From Plantibacter sp. PA-3-X8 (GTDB taxonomy: Bacteria > Actinomycetota > Actinomycetes > Actinomycetales > Microbacteriaceae), in contig NZ_CP033107.1 in assembly GCF_003856975.1 (NCBI RefSeq), forward strand, positions 3,472,001-3,536,000: a DNA stretch of 64,000 nt. The letters run 5' to 3'. How positions within the stretch are numbered: the first letter of the stretch is position 1; the number at the start of each line of letters is the position of its first letter. The notes under the pieces are model-generated. The model was not told where the DNA came from, made no database searches, and was given only the letters and a program-made list of their open reading frames with translations. Position numbers and translations under genes: made by a program. Shown here piece after piece: positions 45,808-55,997 of the stretch.

Positions 45808-46426
45808 TCACGCCGTAGTCCCAGCCCTTGCGGCGGTACACGACGCTCGCCCGCTCCGACGAGGCGTCGATGAACAGGAAGAAGTCGTGGCCGACGAGTT
45901 CCATGCGGTCGACGGCGTCCTCGACGCTCATCCACTCCGCGGGGAACTCCTTCGTGCGGATGACGACGGGCGAGTACGCCTCCTGCTCCTCGTCCTCGTG
46001 GGTCAGCGTCGCGACGCTGCCGGTCGCAACCTGCTCGAGCAGCTCCGGCGCGGCAGGCGTGATGTCGACGCCGCTGAACCCCTCGCTGCTGGCGGCGTGC
46101 AGGGAGGTGCGGTGCTTGCCGCGGTGCTCCTTCTTGCGGTCCTTCGAGCGGCGGACGCGCTCGAGCATCCGCGCGATCGCGAGATCGAAGGCCACGTACT
46201 TGTCGGAGCCGGTCGACTCCGCACGGACCAATGGTCCGGGGCCGACGAGCGTCAGCTCGACGCGGTCCTCGCCCTTGCGTCCGTTGGCGTCGTGATGGCG
46301 GGACACCTTGATGTCGAGCGACTGCGCCTGCTCGACCAGATGGGCGACCTTCTCCGCCTTCTCGGTCGCGTACTCGCGGAACCGATCGGTGATGCCGAGT
46401 CCAAGTCCGACGATGTTGATATCCAC
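45782..46426 (-). CDS. hpf: Ribosome hibernation factor, long form (HPF)
   Basis: Binds 30S subunits and dimerises 70S ribosomes into inactive 100S in slow growth. The 214-residue protein has the RaiA/HPF domain (1-105: GLGITDRFREYATEKAEKVAHL, VELTLVGPGPLVRAES) and the C-terminal dimer domain (about 150-210: KEFPAEWMSVEDAVDRMELVGHDFFLFIDA). GTG 46426 is the start, because AGGAGG sits six bases upstream and the family begins DINIVG. Confidence 0.94.
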   Translation of the reverse strand: MDINIVGLGLGITDRFREYATEKAEKVAHLVEQAQSLDIKVSRHHDANGRKGEDRVELTLVGPGPLVRAESTGSDKYVAFDLAIARMLERVRRSKDRKKEHRGKHRTSLHAASSEGFSGVDITPAAPELLEQVATGSVATLTHEDEEQEAYSPVVIRTKEFPAEWMSVEDAVDRMELVGHDFFLFIDASSERASVVYRRKGWDYGVISLEDGSN

Positions 46427-46567
46427 GTTCGACCTCCTCATCCGGCTGACCACCCGGTCCCGGGCGGTCCTTTCACGCCGTTCTGCAACCGTAGTGCCCG
46501 AGCCTGCGGAAGTCATCAGCGGTGTTCAGGGAACGTTCATCTTCCGGCCTCGTGACCCGCCGTCCGT

Positions 46568-47272
46568 TCACGGTCCGACCCTGGCGAGGGCCACGACGCC
46601 GACGACGAGGCCACCGCCGTCGTGCATCGCCCGGACCGCTTCCCCGACGGTGGCGCCCGTCGTGACGACGTCCTCCACGAGCAGGAAGCGGCGCCCGTCG
46701 AGCCGCCGTGGCGCGACCAGGGCATCGGCGAGGTTCTCGAGACGCTCCGCCCGGCCGAAGTCCCGCTGGTCGGCGGGCTCCCGCGCCCATCGCAGCGGGC
46801 GCGACGGTCTGGCGCCGAGCCGGCGCACGAGCTGCTCCACCGGGTGGAAGCCCCGATCGCGGGCGGCGCGTCGTCTGGCCGGGATCGTCGCGATCTCCGG
46901 AGAGACGCCGCCCATCGCCCGGCTCGCCTCGAGCACGGCGGACCGGAACGCCGGTTCGAGTGCGGCGGCCAGCGGTCGGACGAGGCCGGTCCGGGCATCC
47001 TCCTTGTAGGCGAGGAGGATGGCGCCGACGAACTCGTCGTAGCGACGGGCGGCGAGACCGGGGGTACCGTCCGCACCGTTCCACCGCACGAGGAGGGCGT
47101 CGTCGTCGGGGGCCGCCGGTCGGACCAGACGCCCGCGGCAGTCGTCGCACAGCCCGCGGTCCGGCGCACCGCATCCGGCGCACGTGACCGGGACCACGAG
47201 GGCCCATGCGTCCAGGCAGGCCTCGCGGGCATGAGCGAGGGGCGTGCTTCGACTCGACGAGGATCGCATCAT
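46568..47272 (-). CDS. ComF-family phosphoribosyltransferase-like protein
   Basis: A 234-residue protein. A zinc ribbon (CAGCGAPDRGLCDDCRGRLV, about 31-50) precedes a PRT domain with the PRPP loop FLLVEDVVTTGATVGE near 196-210; YKEDARTGLVRPLAAAL and PARRRAARDRGFHPVEQL are conserved in ComF. ComF supports natural DNA uptake where studied, but many actinobacteria keep it without known competence. ATG 47272 or 47269 are equal candidates. Confidence 0.9.
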   Translation of the reverse strand: MMRSSSSRSTPLAHAREACLDAWALVVPVTCAGCGAPDRGLCDDCRGRLVRPAAPDDDALLVRWNGADGTPGLAARRYDEFVGAILLAYKEDARTGLVRPLAAALEPAFRSAVLEASRAMGGVSPEIATIPARRRAARDRGFHPVEQLVRRLGARPSRPLRWAREPADQRDFGRAERLENLADALVAPRRLDGRRFLLVEDVVTTGATVGEAVRAMHDGGGLVVGVVALARVGP

Positions 47273-47364
47273 CCGATGGTCGCGCCCACGCGGCGCGTCC
47301 GGTGGCGCATCGTCCGAGACGCAGACGGCTTCGGCACTCCGAACGCGCTGTGGAGCGCATTCAC

Positions 47365-49098
47365 TCAGTCGGGCGACCCCAGCTGGGTCGCGATGAACCG
47401 GACGTCGCTGCCCGCCTCCTGCCAGCTCGACCCACGGGGCAACAGCAGCCGACCGTCACTCGTGAGGGCCCGCAGTTGCGTCGGTCCGTTGCCCCCGACC
47501 AGGTTCGTGACGTCCGCGAGCTTCGGTACGGGCGCGGAGCGGCCGCCGATCTGTTGCGTGACGATCGTCGTCCCGTCACCGCCGCCCAGCAGGACGGCGA
47601 CGGTGATGTCGTCTACCCAGGTGACGGTCGTCGCCTCCGTGGACATGACGCGGAGCTCGACGGGATCGCCGAGTCGCAACGGCGCGTTCCGGTCACCGCG
47701 GATGATCGCGGCGGCCACGAGCCGCGACTGCGTCCCGTCCCGGAGCAGCGCGACGAGGCGAGTACCCTCCCGGGACACCTGGATCGAATCGATCGTGGAC
47801 GCGCCGGTCCAACTCGTCGCGACCTGCACCGTGCCACCCGCGGCGTCGTGCGCGAGCAGCGCGGACGGCGCCGCCGCCGGCACGGTCCAGGTGAAGCCGA
47901 ACGGGTCCATCGTCGGCGGAAGGAGTCCCGGGCGGTTGTCGACGAGCCGGATGTCGCCGTCGGCCTGGATCACCGTGACACCGGCGGCGGAACGGACCGC
48001 GGCCTGGTCATGGTCGGCGGACAACACGGCCGCGTCGGCCCCGGCCGCCACGACCGCCGTCGAGATCCCCGGCACGGCCTCGAGCCGGTTCCCCGAGGCG
48101 AAGCCGAACTCGTCCGCGCGCTGGACGAGTGCCCGGGGGTCGACCCGCGGTGCGGCGAGCGACAGCGGCGAGACCGTCTGCGTGGAATTGCCGACGACGG
48201 TGATCGCGACGTTCGAGACGGCGGCCACCCCGCCGACGCTGCCGGACAGCTGCACGAGGCTGCTGCTCAGCTGGAGCTGCATCCGCTGGAGGGTGACCGC
48301 GTCCGCTTGCAGGGCCGGTTTGGTCAGGTCCACGCGCGCGGTCCCGGCCTCGACCGGAACGGCGTCGCTCGTGAGCGAGGTCCCCTCGGGGAACGCCGTC
48401 GCCACCGCGCCCTTCAGCCACTCCGCCGGTCCGTCGAGCAGCGCCCCCACGATCCTCGTCGCGGTCGACGCCCGCGAGGGGAACCAACGTTGGTCGGGGA
48501 CGAGTCGGGTGAAACTCGGGTCGAAGTAGCTCAGTGAGTAGGCCGCGAAGACGTCGGCGAAGGTCGATGACTCGAGGACGATGCCCGGCGGAGCGGCCGC
48601 GATCCGCCACTCCCCCCGCACCTGCTCGAAGGAGTAGGTCCAGCTCAGTGGCGACGAGTTCCCCGATTCGCGGTACTCACCCCGGTCGTCGACCGCCGCG
48701 ACGGGGCTGACGGTGAGTTGCACCGTGTCGGCGACCGGGGCGAACGTGCGGCCGCCCTGGTCGATGGTCACTCCGGCGTCGGGATCCCAGTCGGACCGGA
48801 GCGCGGGTGCGAGGAACTCGCGCGCGATCTCGTAGTTGTTCTGCGGGCTCGCGGCGGCGTCGATGAAGCCCCGGAGGATCTGCTCCGGCGTCGCCCCCTC
48901 GGCGGGACCCGGCGCGATGAAGTTGACGTCGACGTCGCCGCCGTCCCCCTCGACCGTTCCGCCGTCCTGCACGGAACCGCCCCGCGGGATGCCCACGCAG
49001 GCGCTGAGCACCACCACGAGGAGCATCGGCAGCGCCGCCGCAGCGATCCGACGTACTGCGGATCGTCGTCTCGGCGATCGTGCGGGGACGTCAACCAC
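47365..49098 (-). CDS. lpqB: Lipoprotein LpqB, MtrAB accessory
   Basis: A lipoprotein of about 577 residues that in mycobacteria binds the sensor part of MtrB. The signal peptide ends at LSAC (lipobox) near residue 32; a GerMN domain (about 180-310, EWLKGAVATAFPEGTSL) and a C-terminal beta-propeller-like domain follow. GTG 49098 lies six bases after AAGGAGG; ATG 49104 touches it, too close for initiation. Both starts overlap the mtrB end, so translation is coupled. Confidence 0.92.
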   Translation of the reverse strand: MVDVPARSPRRRSAVRRIAAAALPMLLVVVLSACVGIPRGGSVQDGGTVEGDGGDVDVNFIAPGPAEGATPEQILRGFIDAAASPQNNYEIAREFLAPALRSDWDPDAGVTIDQGGRTFAPVADTVQLTVSPVAAVDDRGEYRESGNSSPLSWTYSFEQVRGEWRIAAAPPGIVLESSTFADVFAAYSLSYFDPSFTRLVPDQRWFPSRASTATRIVGALLDGPAEWLKGAVATAFPEGTSLTSDAVPVEAGTARVDLTKPALQADAVTLQRMQLQLSSSLVQLSGSVGGVAAVSNVAITVVGNSTQTVSPLSLAAPRVDPRALVQRADEFGFASGNRLEAVPGISTAVVAAGADAAVLSADHDQAAVRSAAGVTVIQADGDIRLVDNRPGLLPPTMDPFGFTWTVPAAAPSALLAHDAAGGTVQVATSWTGASTIDSIQVSREGTRLVALLRDGTQSRLVAAAIIRGDRNAPLRLGDPVELRVMSTEATTVTWVDDITVAVLLGGGDGTTIVTQQIGGRSAPVPKLADVTNLVGGNGPTQLRALTSDGRLLLPRGSSWQEAGSDVRFIATQLGSPD

Positions 49099-50782
49099 GA
49101 GCATCCTCCTTGTCGTCGTCCGCCGATCGCACGGTCGGGAGTGAGCGGGTCGTCGGCGCGGTGAGCTCGTCGACGATGGACTCGATCGCATCGTCGGGCG
49201 GCAGGCTGATGGGCGAGCGGACGATCTCCGTCCCGGGTTCGCGTGGGATGGTGAGGCGGAAGGACGAGCCGGCGGCGGGCTCCGACCAGACCTCCAGCCA
49301 CCCCTCGTGCAGGACCGCGTCCTCGAGGGATATCGCGAGTCCGAGCCCGGTGCCGCCGATGGTGCGCTTGCGGGACGGGTCCGCGCGCCAGAAGCGGTCG
49401 AACACGCGCTCGGTGGCCTCACGCGTCATGCCCTGGCCGTAGTCGCGTACCGCGATCGCGACCGAGGACTCGTTGCTGTCCACCGACACCACGATCGGTT
49501 TGCCCTCGCCGTGCTCGATGGCGTTGCCGACGAGGTTGCGCACGATCCGCCGGATGCGCCGCGGGTCCATCGGGACCGCCGAGTAGCCACCCGGTGCGAC
49601 GATCCGGAGATCCGAACCGGTCGGCTCCGCGAGCGGGCGGAGCTCCTCCACGACCTCCTCCGCGAGATGGACGAGACTCGTCGGTTCCAGTTCGAGTTCG
49701 ATGCTGCCGGCGTCGTAGCGGCTGATCTCCAGCAGGTCGGCCAGCAGGATCTCGAACCGCCCGACCTGGTCGTGGAGGAGCTCGGCCGTCCGCTCGGTGG
49801 CCGGTGGGAAGGAGTCGCGCTGGTCGTAGAGCACGTCGCCGGCCAGGCGGATGGTCGTCAGGGGCGTGCGCAGCTCGTGCGAGACGTCCGACACGAACCG
49901 CTGCTGCACGAGCGAGAGCTCCGCGAGTTCCTTGATCTGCTTCTGCATGCTGGCGGCCATCCCGTTGAAGGAGCGGGCGAGGATGGCGAGCTCGTCCTCG
50001 CCCTTCTCGGGCATCCGCACGTCCAGGTCGCCGCCGGCCAGACGTTGACTCGTCTCGGCTGCGAACCGGATCGGTGTCGCCACGAAGCGGACGATGAACC
50101 ACGCGGCACCACCGACGAGGATCATGAGGCCGACGCCCGCGAGGAAGAGCGTCCGTTGGACGAAGCCGAGCGTCTGCTCCGAGTCGCTCAGGTCGAAGCC
50201 CAGATAGATCTCGTATGACCCCGCGGTCGGCATCGACACCATGGAACCGACGACGATGCCGGCGGTGGTCGAGCCGTCGGCGGATGTGAGGGTCACCGAC
50301 TGCCACTGGAGGGTGTCCGGGTCGGCCCGGACCGCCTCACTGAGCGCGTCCGAGATGACACCCCCTCCCAGCCCCGGCGACTCGAAGCCCGGAGGCGTGA
50401 CCTGGCTGGGGTCCTGCCCGGGAGCCCGGTAGGCGGCGATGAGGCTGCTGCCGGAGGTCGTCTGGAGATCGGTCCGCACGGTCCCCATGAGCTGCTGGAG
50501 GGCGACGCGCTCGCTGGCGTCCGACGCGTCGAGGATGCTCTGCGCGGACGCGATGGCACGACCGGAGCCGCCGAGCGCCTGCTGCAGTCGGGATTGGAAG
50601 AGATCGTTGCCGATGCTGAACGAGAGGTAGGCACCGGTCAGGAGGATGGCGAGTCCCGAGAGGCCGACCGTGATGGCGACCGTCCGGAACTGCAGCGAGC
50701 GCCGCCACTGCGAGCGCACCTGCTGCGGCCACCTCCGCCACAGCCGCCAGTCGGCCGCCCAGCCGGCGAGTCGGGAGGCCAT
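49091..50782 (-). CDS. mtrB: Two-component sensor histidine kinase MtrB
   Basis: A 563-residue kinase controlling cell-wall and division genes. Two membrane segments (about 34-56 and 212-234) flank an extracytoplasmic domain; HAMP follows (235-287); FVSDVSHELRTPLTTIRLAGD gives phosphoacceptor His302; NLVGNAIEHG and FWRADPSRKRTIGGTGLGLAIS form the ATPase. The mtrA gene precedes it by 6 bases and lpqB overlaps its end. The long Pro/Asp-rich tail (PPDDAIESIVDELTAP) is not needed for kinase activity by homology. Confidence 0.95.
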   Translation of the reverse strand: MASRLAGWAADWRLWRRWPQQVRSQWRRSLQFRTVAITVGLSGLAILLTGAYLSFSIGNDLFQSRLQQALGGSGRAIASAQSILDASDASERVALQQLMGTVRTDLQTTSGSSLIAAYRAPGQDPSQVTPPGFESPGLGGGVISDALSEAVRADPDTLQWQSVTLTSADGSTTAGIVVGSMVSMPTAGSYEIYLGFDLSDSEQTLGFVQRTLFLAGVGLMILVGGAAWFIVRFVATPIRFAAETSQRLAGGDLDVRMPEKGEDELAILARSFNGMAASMQKQIKELAELSLVQQRFVSDVSHELRTPLTTIRLAGDVLYDQRDSFPPATERTAELLHDQVGRFEILLADLLEISRYDAGSIELELEPTSLVHLAEEVVEELRPLAEPTGSDLRIVAPGGYSAVPMDPRRIRRIVRNLVGNAIEHGEGKPIVVSVDSNESSVAIAVRDYGQGMTREATERVFDRFWRADPSRKRTIGGTGLGLAISLEDAVLHEGWLEVWSEPAAGSSFRLTIPREPGTEIVRSPISLPPDDAIESIVDELTAPTTRSLPTVRSADDDKEDARG

Positions 50783-50788
50783 GTCGGA

Positions 50789-51472
50789 TCAGCCGGTGAC
50801 CGCGCCGGCGCGGTATCCGACGCCACGCACCGTCATGACGATCTTCGGGTTGTCGGGGTCTTCCTCGACCTTCGCGCGGAGCCGCTGCACGTGGACGTTC
50901 ACGAGTCGGGTGTCGGCCTTGTAGTGGTATCCCCAGACCTGTTCGAGCAGCATCTCGCGGGTGAACACCTGCTGGGGTTTGCTCGCCAGTGCGAGGAGGA
51001 GGTCGAACTCCAGCGGCGTGAGCCCGATGACCCCGTCGGCGCGACGGACCTCGTGGCCCGCGACGTCCACGGTGAGGTCGCCGATGCGGAGGGTCTCCGC
51101 GAGGTCGGCGGCCGGCGCGCGCAGCCGCGTGCGGATCCGGGCGACGAGCTCCTTCGGGTTGAACGGCTTCACCATGTAGTCGTCGGCGCCGGGCTCGAGC
51201 CCCTTCACCACGTCCGCGGTGTCGGACTTCGCGGTCAGCATGATGACCGGGACACCGGACTCCTGACGGATCAGGCGGCACACCTCGATCCCGTCGATCC
51301 CCGGGAGCATGAGGTCGAGGAGGACGAGGTCGGGCTTGGTGTCGCGGAACGCCTGGAGCGCGCCGCCCCCGTCCGCGCAGAACGACGGCTCGAAGCCCTC
51401 GGTGCGCAGCACGATGCCGATCATCTCGGCGAGTGCGGTGTCGTCGTCGACGACGAGAATGCGTGCGTTCAT
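50789..51472 (-). CDS. mtrA: Response regulator MtrA (OmpR family)
   Basis: A 227-residue regulator, in actinobacteria linked to cell envelope, division and osmotic response. The receiver has DDD at 9-11, phosphoacceptor Asp53 in LLDLMLPG and Lys in YMVKPFNPKEL. The winged helix (about 130-225) has LTPLEFDLLLALASKPQQVFTREMLLEQVWGY and RLVNVHVQRLRAKVE. Its ATG 51472 lacks a strong Shine-Dalgarno. It is the first gene of mtrA-mtrB-lpqB. Confidence 0.97.
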   Translation of the reverse strand: MNARILVVDDDTALAEMIGIVLRTEGFEPSFCADGGGALQAFRDTKPDLVLLDLMLPGIDGIEVCRLIRQESGVPVIMLTAKSDTADVVKGLEPGADDYMVKPFNPKELVARIRTRLRAPAADLAETLRIGDLTVDVAGHEVRRADGVIGLTPLEFDLLLALASKPQQVFTREMLLEQVWGYHYKADTRLVNVHVQRLRAKVEEDPDNPKIVMTVRGVGYRAGAVTG

Positions 51473-51635
51473 AGCTCCGTCTCGGGTGTGACCGGCCGGC
51501 CGCGCTGCCTGACCGGTGTCCTTACGTCTCGCCTCAGCGTAGTCGAAGTGTCCAGGGGAACCGCCGAACCGCCGGTCGCGGGCAGGCTCGGTGTGACAAC
51601 ATGGAGGGGTTCGAGACGGCGAGGGGGTGTTGCTG

Positions 51636-53132
51636 ATGGACACGGAACAGCGAGCCGGGGGCGAGATGGGCGATCAGGATCCGAACCCGTGGGCGACCCC
51701 GCAGGGGCCACGACAGCCGGTGGCGCCGGAGCAGGCGACACCGCAGCCGCTGCCACTGCATCAGGGGCATCCACAGCAGCCCGGCTATCCGCCGCCGCCG
51801 CAGGGAGCCCCACAGCAGCCCGGGTACCCGCCGCAGCAGGGATACCAGCAGCAGCCCGGGTACCCGCCGCAGCAGGGACACCCGCAACAGCCCGCGTATC
51901 CGGCGCAGGCGGCGTACCCACAGCCGGGATACGGCCAGCAGCCGTACCCGCAGCAGGTCCAGCCCCGGTACACCCAGCCCTACCCCCAGGCTCAGCAGCC
52001 CGGGTACGGGACCCCTCCCTCGGCTCCGACCGCCGCCTACGACGCGAACCCGTACGCGACCGGCGCGTCCTGGGCCCCGGGTCCCCAGCAGGGATGGGCA
52101 CCACCGCCGAAGCCGGGGCTCATCCCGCTCCGGCCACTGTCCTTCAGCGACCTGTTCGGCGCCCCCTTCCTTGTCCTGCGACGCAACCCGAAGGCCACGT
52201 TCGGCAGCGCCCTCCTGCTGCAGGGTCTCACCGCCGTCCTCTCCCTCGTCATCGTCGGCGTCGTCACCTGGCTCTCGTTGAGCCGGCTGTCGCAGGCGGC
52301 CCCTGGCGAGGAGGACGCCATCAGCGCCGGGGCGATCACGGCCATCATCCTGTCCTTCCTCATCCCGGTGGCGGTCTCGATCGCCGGCAGCGCGATCCTG
52401 CAGGGGATCATCGCGCAAGAGGTCGCTCGCGGCACCCTCGGCGAGAAATTGCCGCTCGGCGTGCTCTGGCGGCGCACGAAGGCGCGGTTCCTGCCGCTCA
52501 TCGGCTACACCTTCCTCCTGATCGGTGTCGTGACGGTGTTCATCGCCGTCGCGGTTGGCCTCGGATTCGTGCTGACCGGTCTCGGCGGGACCGCGGGCGT
52601 GGCCCTGACGGTGGTCATGGGCATCGGCGCACTGCTCGTCCTGATCGCCGCTTCCGTGTGGCTCGGGACGAAGTTCTCCCTCACACCGAGCATCATCGTC
52701 CTCGAGAACGGCAAGGTCTTCGCCTCGCTCGCTCGCTCCTGGCGCCTGACCGACGGCTATTTCTGGCGGACCTTCGGCGTCCAGTTCCTCGTCTCCTCGG
52801 TCGTCAGTGTCGCGTCGCAGGTCGTCGCGACCCCGATCAGCCTGCTCGCCAGTCTCGTCCCCGTGCTGTTCGTCGGGGTGGACTCGGAGGCGACCATGAT
52901 CGTCGCCACCATCGCCGCGCAGGGCCTCTCCCTGCTCGTCTCCGTCATCATCGGTGCGATCACGGTCGTCGTCATCAGTGCCACGTCGGCGGTCATCTAT
53001 GTGGACCTGCGGATGCGCAAGGAGGGGCTCGACCTCGACCTCGCGCGGTTCGTCGAGGCGCGCGCCGGCGGTCGCGAGACGGTCGACAACCCCTTCGACG
53101 TCGCCGCCGCCGGAGGCAAAGCGACCCGATGA
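51636..53132 (+). CDS. Pro/Gln-rich multi-span membrane protein
   Basis: About 498 residues. The first 150 are a low-complexity cytosolic region with repeated [14 protein letters not shown] units (about eight). Then six membrane segments (about 195-465) with [24 protein letters not shown] and [26 protein letters not shown], patterns of the GPDPase-membrane-domain/DUF975-like proteins. The function is unknown. ATG 51636 has GAGGGGG at proper spacing; ATG 51666 is possible. The stop overlaps the DUF4129 start, making it the first gene of a five-gene coupled operon. Confidence 0.8.
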   Translation: MDTEQRAGGEMGDQDPNPWATPQGPRQPVAPEQATPQPLPLHQGHPQQPGYPPPPQGAPQQPGYPPQQGYQQQPGYPPQQGHPQQPAYPAQAAYPQPGYGQQPYPQQVQPRYTQPYPQAQQPGYGTPPSAPTAAYDANPYATGASWAPGPQQGWAPPPKPGLIPLRPLSFSDLFGAPFLVLRRNPKATFGSALLLQGLTAVLSLVIVGVVTWLSLSRLSQAAPGEEDAISAGAITAIILSFLIPVAVSIAGSAILQGIIAQEVARGTLGEKLPLGVLWRRTKARFLPLIGYTFLLIGVVTVFIAVAVGLGFVLTGLGGTAGVALTVVMGIGALLVLIAASVWLGTKFSLTPSIIVLENGKVFASLARSWRLTDGYFWRTFGVQFLVSSVVSVASQVVATPISLLASLVPVLFVGVDSEATMIVATIAAQGLSLLVSVIIGAITVVVISATSAVIYVDLRMRKEGLDLDLARFVEARAGGRETVDNPFDVAAAGGKATR

Positions 53133-53797
53133 GCCCACTGTTCCTCGCGTCGCGCCTCGACGTCCCGCTCGTCCCTGACGCACCGGGCGCCCGGGACCTC
53201 CTGCAGCGTGAGCTGTCGAAGCCCGAGTACCAGACAGCGCAACCGACGTTGTGGGACATCGTCTCGAAGGCGTTCTGGGACTGGGTGAACTCCCTCCGGG
53301 TGCCGGGTGAGGGCCCTTTCACTGGCCTGTTCCCGATCATCGCGATGACCGTGGTCGTCGTCGGAATCGTCATCGCGTTCATCGTGTGGGGCGTCCCCCG
53401 CCTCAACCGACGGAGCGCCCGTCAGCTCGACCTCTTCGGCGAACGCGACGATCGGACCGCCGATCGGTTGCGCCAGGACGCGAGGACCGCCGCCGCGGCC
53501 GGCGACTGGACTCTCGCGCTCCAGGAGCTGTACCGGGCGATCGCTCGCGGACTGTCCGAGCGGACGATCGTCGTGGTCACCCCCGGCACGACGGCGCACG
53601 GTTTCGCCGCCCGGGCGGCGGCCGCGTTCCCGCAGGACGGGCGGGCGCTCGCGGAGGCCGCGGACGTCTTCGACGCCGTCCGCTACCTCGAGGCGACGGG
53701 CACCGAGGCACAGTACCGTGAGCTCGAAGCGCTCGACGCCCGGCTCTCCGCCGCCGCGCCGCAGCTGCTCGCCGACCCCGAGGAGCTGGTCCGGTGA
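53129..53797 (+). CDS. DUF4129-domain protein, single-span
   Basis: A 222-residue protein: an N-terminal segment facing out, one membrane helix near 70-93 ([20 protein letters not shown]) and a cytosolic DUF4129 domain ([44 protein letters not shown]). DUF4129 is regularly encoded with MoxR ATPases and DUF58 proteins, as here. Both ends overlap neighbours (ATGA before, GTGA after). The role is unknown. Confidence 0.85.
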   Translation: MSPLFLASRLDVPLVPDAPGARDLLQRELSKPEYQTAQPTLWDIVSKAFWDWVNSLRVPGEGPFTGLFPIIAMTVVVVGIVIAFIVWGVPRLNRRSARQLDLFGERDDRTADRLRQDARTAAAAGDWTLALQELYRAIARGLSERTIVVVTPGTTAHGFAARAAAAFPQDGRALAEAADVFDAVRYLEATGTEAQYRELEALDARLSAAAPQLLADPEELVR

Positions 53798-55011
53798 CGC
53801 TCACGACGAAGCCCATGGTGCAGCGGGAGCCCGAGCCCGACGTCGCCACGCCTCGGCTGCGAACCCGGCTGCGGCGGAACCGGTTCTGGATCGTCGCGGC
53901 GGTCTTCGCGGTCGGGATCGCCCTCGTGCTCATGTTCGCCACGCGAGGCGCATCGATCGACGCGGCGCTGCTCAGCCCCGGAAACCAGACCCCGAACGGC
54001 GGCCGCGCGCTCGCGCAGGTGCTCCGCCAGGAGGGCGTCACCGTGACGGAGACCACCACGCTCGACGCGACACTCGAGGCGGTCGAGGACACCGACAGCA
54101 CCGTCCTCCTGTTCGATCCCAGCGGACTGCTCGACGCCTCGCAGCTCGAGCGGTTGGGCGACGCCGACGCCGGACTCGTCGTCGTCACCCCGCGAGCCGC
54201 GGCGCTCCGCACCCTGTTCCCCGGCGTCTCGTTCGCGGGCAGCTCGGATGCCACCGACGTCCTGTCGTCCGACTGCGGCGACCCCACCGCCGAGCGGGCC
54301 GGGACGGTCACCGGTGGCTGGACGCTGTACACGACCACCGACGCTGACGCCGACGGCTGCTTCACGGCCGACAGCGGCGGGAGCGCGGTCGTGACGCAGG
54401 CGGACGGCGCACGGGTGCTGCTCGGCTCGGCCGACGCCCTGACGAACGATGTCATCGACCGGGCGGGGAACGCCGCCCTGGCGCTCGGCCTGCTCGGCTC
54501 CACCGAGCAGTTGGTCTGGTACCTGCCGAGCCTCGCCGACGTGCCGGTCACCGGTCCCCCGAGCCTCGACGAGCTGACGCCGAGCTGGGTCGCCGGAGTC
54601 ACCGGCACCGTCGTCGTCACGGCGATCCTGGCCATGTTCTGGCGCGGGCGACGCTTCGGCCCGCTCGTCATCGAGGACCTGCCCGTCGCGGTCCGCGCGA
54701 GCGAGACGATGGAGGGGCGCGCACGCCTCTACCAGCGGTCCGGCAACCGTCAGCGGGCGCTCGACGCGCTGCGGATCGGCACCGTGTCCCGCCTCGCGGT
54801 CGCCGCAGGCCTCTCCCGCCACGCCTCGGTCGTCGAGGTCGCCGACACGGTCGCCGGACTCGCCGGACTCGATCCTCGGCACGTGCGGTCCGTCCTGCTC
54901 GACGCCGTACCGACGAGCGACGCCGACCTCGTCTCCCTGTCCGATCACCTGCTCGATCTCGAAGCCGCCGTCGCGCGCGCCACGGACCTCACCGGAAGGA
55001 ACCATCCATGA
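53794..55011 (+). CDS. DUF4350-domain membrane protein
   Basis: A 405-residue protein with a membrane helix near 32-50 (FWIVAAVFAVGIALVLMFA), a DUF4350 domain (about 60-225, NGGRALAQVLRQEGVTVTET; ThuA/GATase-like fold) and a second helix near 265-285. It ends in a helical cytosolic part. It belongs to the DUF4129-MoxR-DUF58 set and probably forms a membrane complex with them; no activity is known. GTG 53794 overlaps the preceding stop. Confidence 0.85.
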   Translation: MTLTTKPMVQREPEPDVATPRLRTRLRRNRFWIVAAVFAVGIALVLMFATRGASIDAALLSPGNQTPNGGRALAQVLRQEGVTVTETTTLDATLEAVEDTDSTVLLFDPSGLLDASQLERLGDADAGLVVVTPRAAALRTLFPGVSFAGSSDATDVLSSDCGDPTAERAGTVTGGWTLYTTTDADADGCFTADSGGSAVVTQADGARVLLGSADALTNDVIDRAGNAALALGLLGSTEQLVWYLPSLADVPVTGPPSLDELTPSWVAGVTGTVVVTAILAMFWRGRRFGPLVIEDLPVAVRASETMEGRARLYQRSGNRQRALDALRIGTVSRLAVAAGLSRHASVVEVADTVAGLAGLDPRHVRSVLLDAVPTSDADLVSLSDHLLDLEAAVARATDLTGRNHP

Positions 55012-55997
55012 CCGACGCCCCCGTGCCAGGATCCACCGCACCGCACCCCGACGACCTCCGGCGAGCCCTCGCCCAGGTCCGCGTCGAGGTCGGCAAGGCC
55101 GTCGTGGGTCAGGACGCCGCCGTCACCGGGCTCGTCATCGCGCTCCTCGCCAAGGGCCACGCGCTCCTCGAGGGTGTGCCCGGCGTCGCGAAGACGCTCC
55201 TCGTCCGATCGCTCAGCCACGCGCTGAGTCTGGACACGAAGCGCGTGCAGTTCACGCCCGACCTCATGCCCGGCGACGTCACCGGCTCGCTCGTCTACGA
55301 CGCCAAGACCGGCGAGTTCGAGTTCCGCGAGGGCCCGGTGTTCACGAACATCCTGCTCGCCGACGAGATCAACCGCACACCCCCGAAGACCCAGTCCGCC
55401 CTGCTGGAGGCGATGGAGGAGCGCCAGGTCAGCGTCGACGGCCGTTCGCTCCCACTCCCGGACCCGTTCATCGTGGCCGCCACGCAGAACCCGATCGAGT
55501 ACGAGGGCACCTACACGCTCCCGGAGGCGCAGCTCGACCGCTTCCTGCTGAAGCTCGTCCTCGACGTGCCCGAACGCGACGTCGAGGTGGAGGTGCTCCG
55601 ACGGCATTCCGCCGGGTTCAGCCCGCGCGACCTCACGGCCGCGGGTGTCAGGCCGGTCATGGGCGCGGCCGATCTGCGGGCGGCGCAGCTCGAGGTCGGA
55701 CGCGTGGGTGCCAGCGCCGACGTCCTCGCCTACATCGTCGACCTCGCGCGCGCCACTCGGCGCAGCCCGTCCGTCCGGCTCGGGGTCAGCCCTCGAGGGA
55801 CGACCGCCCTCCTCGCGTCGGCGAAGGCCTGGGCCTGGCTGAGCGGCTACCAGTCGATCACCCCCGACCACGTGCAGACGATGGTCCTCCCGGTGTGGCG
55901 CCACCGCATGCAGCTGCGGCCCGAGGCCGAGCTCGAGGGTGTCTCGGTCGACGCGATCCTGCGTTCGATCATGCAGCAGGTGCAGGTGCCCATCTAG
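55008..55997 (+). CDS. MoxR-type AAA+ ATPase
   Basis: A 329-residue ATPase. Walker A is GVPGVAKTLLVRS near 58-70, Walker B ILLADEINRTPPKTQSALLEAMEERQVSVDG near 113-143, and sensor 1 VAATQNPIEYEGTYTLPEAQLDRFLLK follows. MoxR enzymes act as chaperones that help assemble or activate VWA/DUF58 partners; the partner gene starts directly at 55998. ATGA overlap with the DUF4350 gene. Confidence 0.94.
   Translation: MTDAPVPGSTAPHPDDLRRALAQVRVEVGKAVVGQDAAVTGLVIALLAKGHALLEGVPGVAKTLLVRSLSHALSLDTKRVQFTPDLMPGDVTGSLVYDAKTGEFEFREGPVFTNILLADEINRTPPKTQSALLEAMEERQVSVDGRSLPLPDPFIVAATQNPIEYEGTYTLPEAQLDRFLLKLVLDVPERDVEVEVLRRHSAGFSPRDLTAAGVRPVMGAADLRAAQLEVGRVGASADVLAYIVDLARATRRSPSVRLGVSPRGTTALLASAKAWAWLSGYQSITPDHVQTMVLPVWRHRMQLRPEAELEGVSVDAILRSIMQQVQVPI

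Noticed and set aside
51750..52020. CRISPR-like repeats
   Set aside because: The repeats are in frame, unequal in spacing and encode a Pro/Gln-rich peptide; there are no unique spacers and no cas genes.
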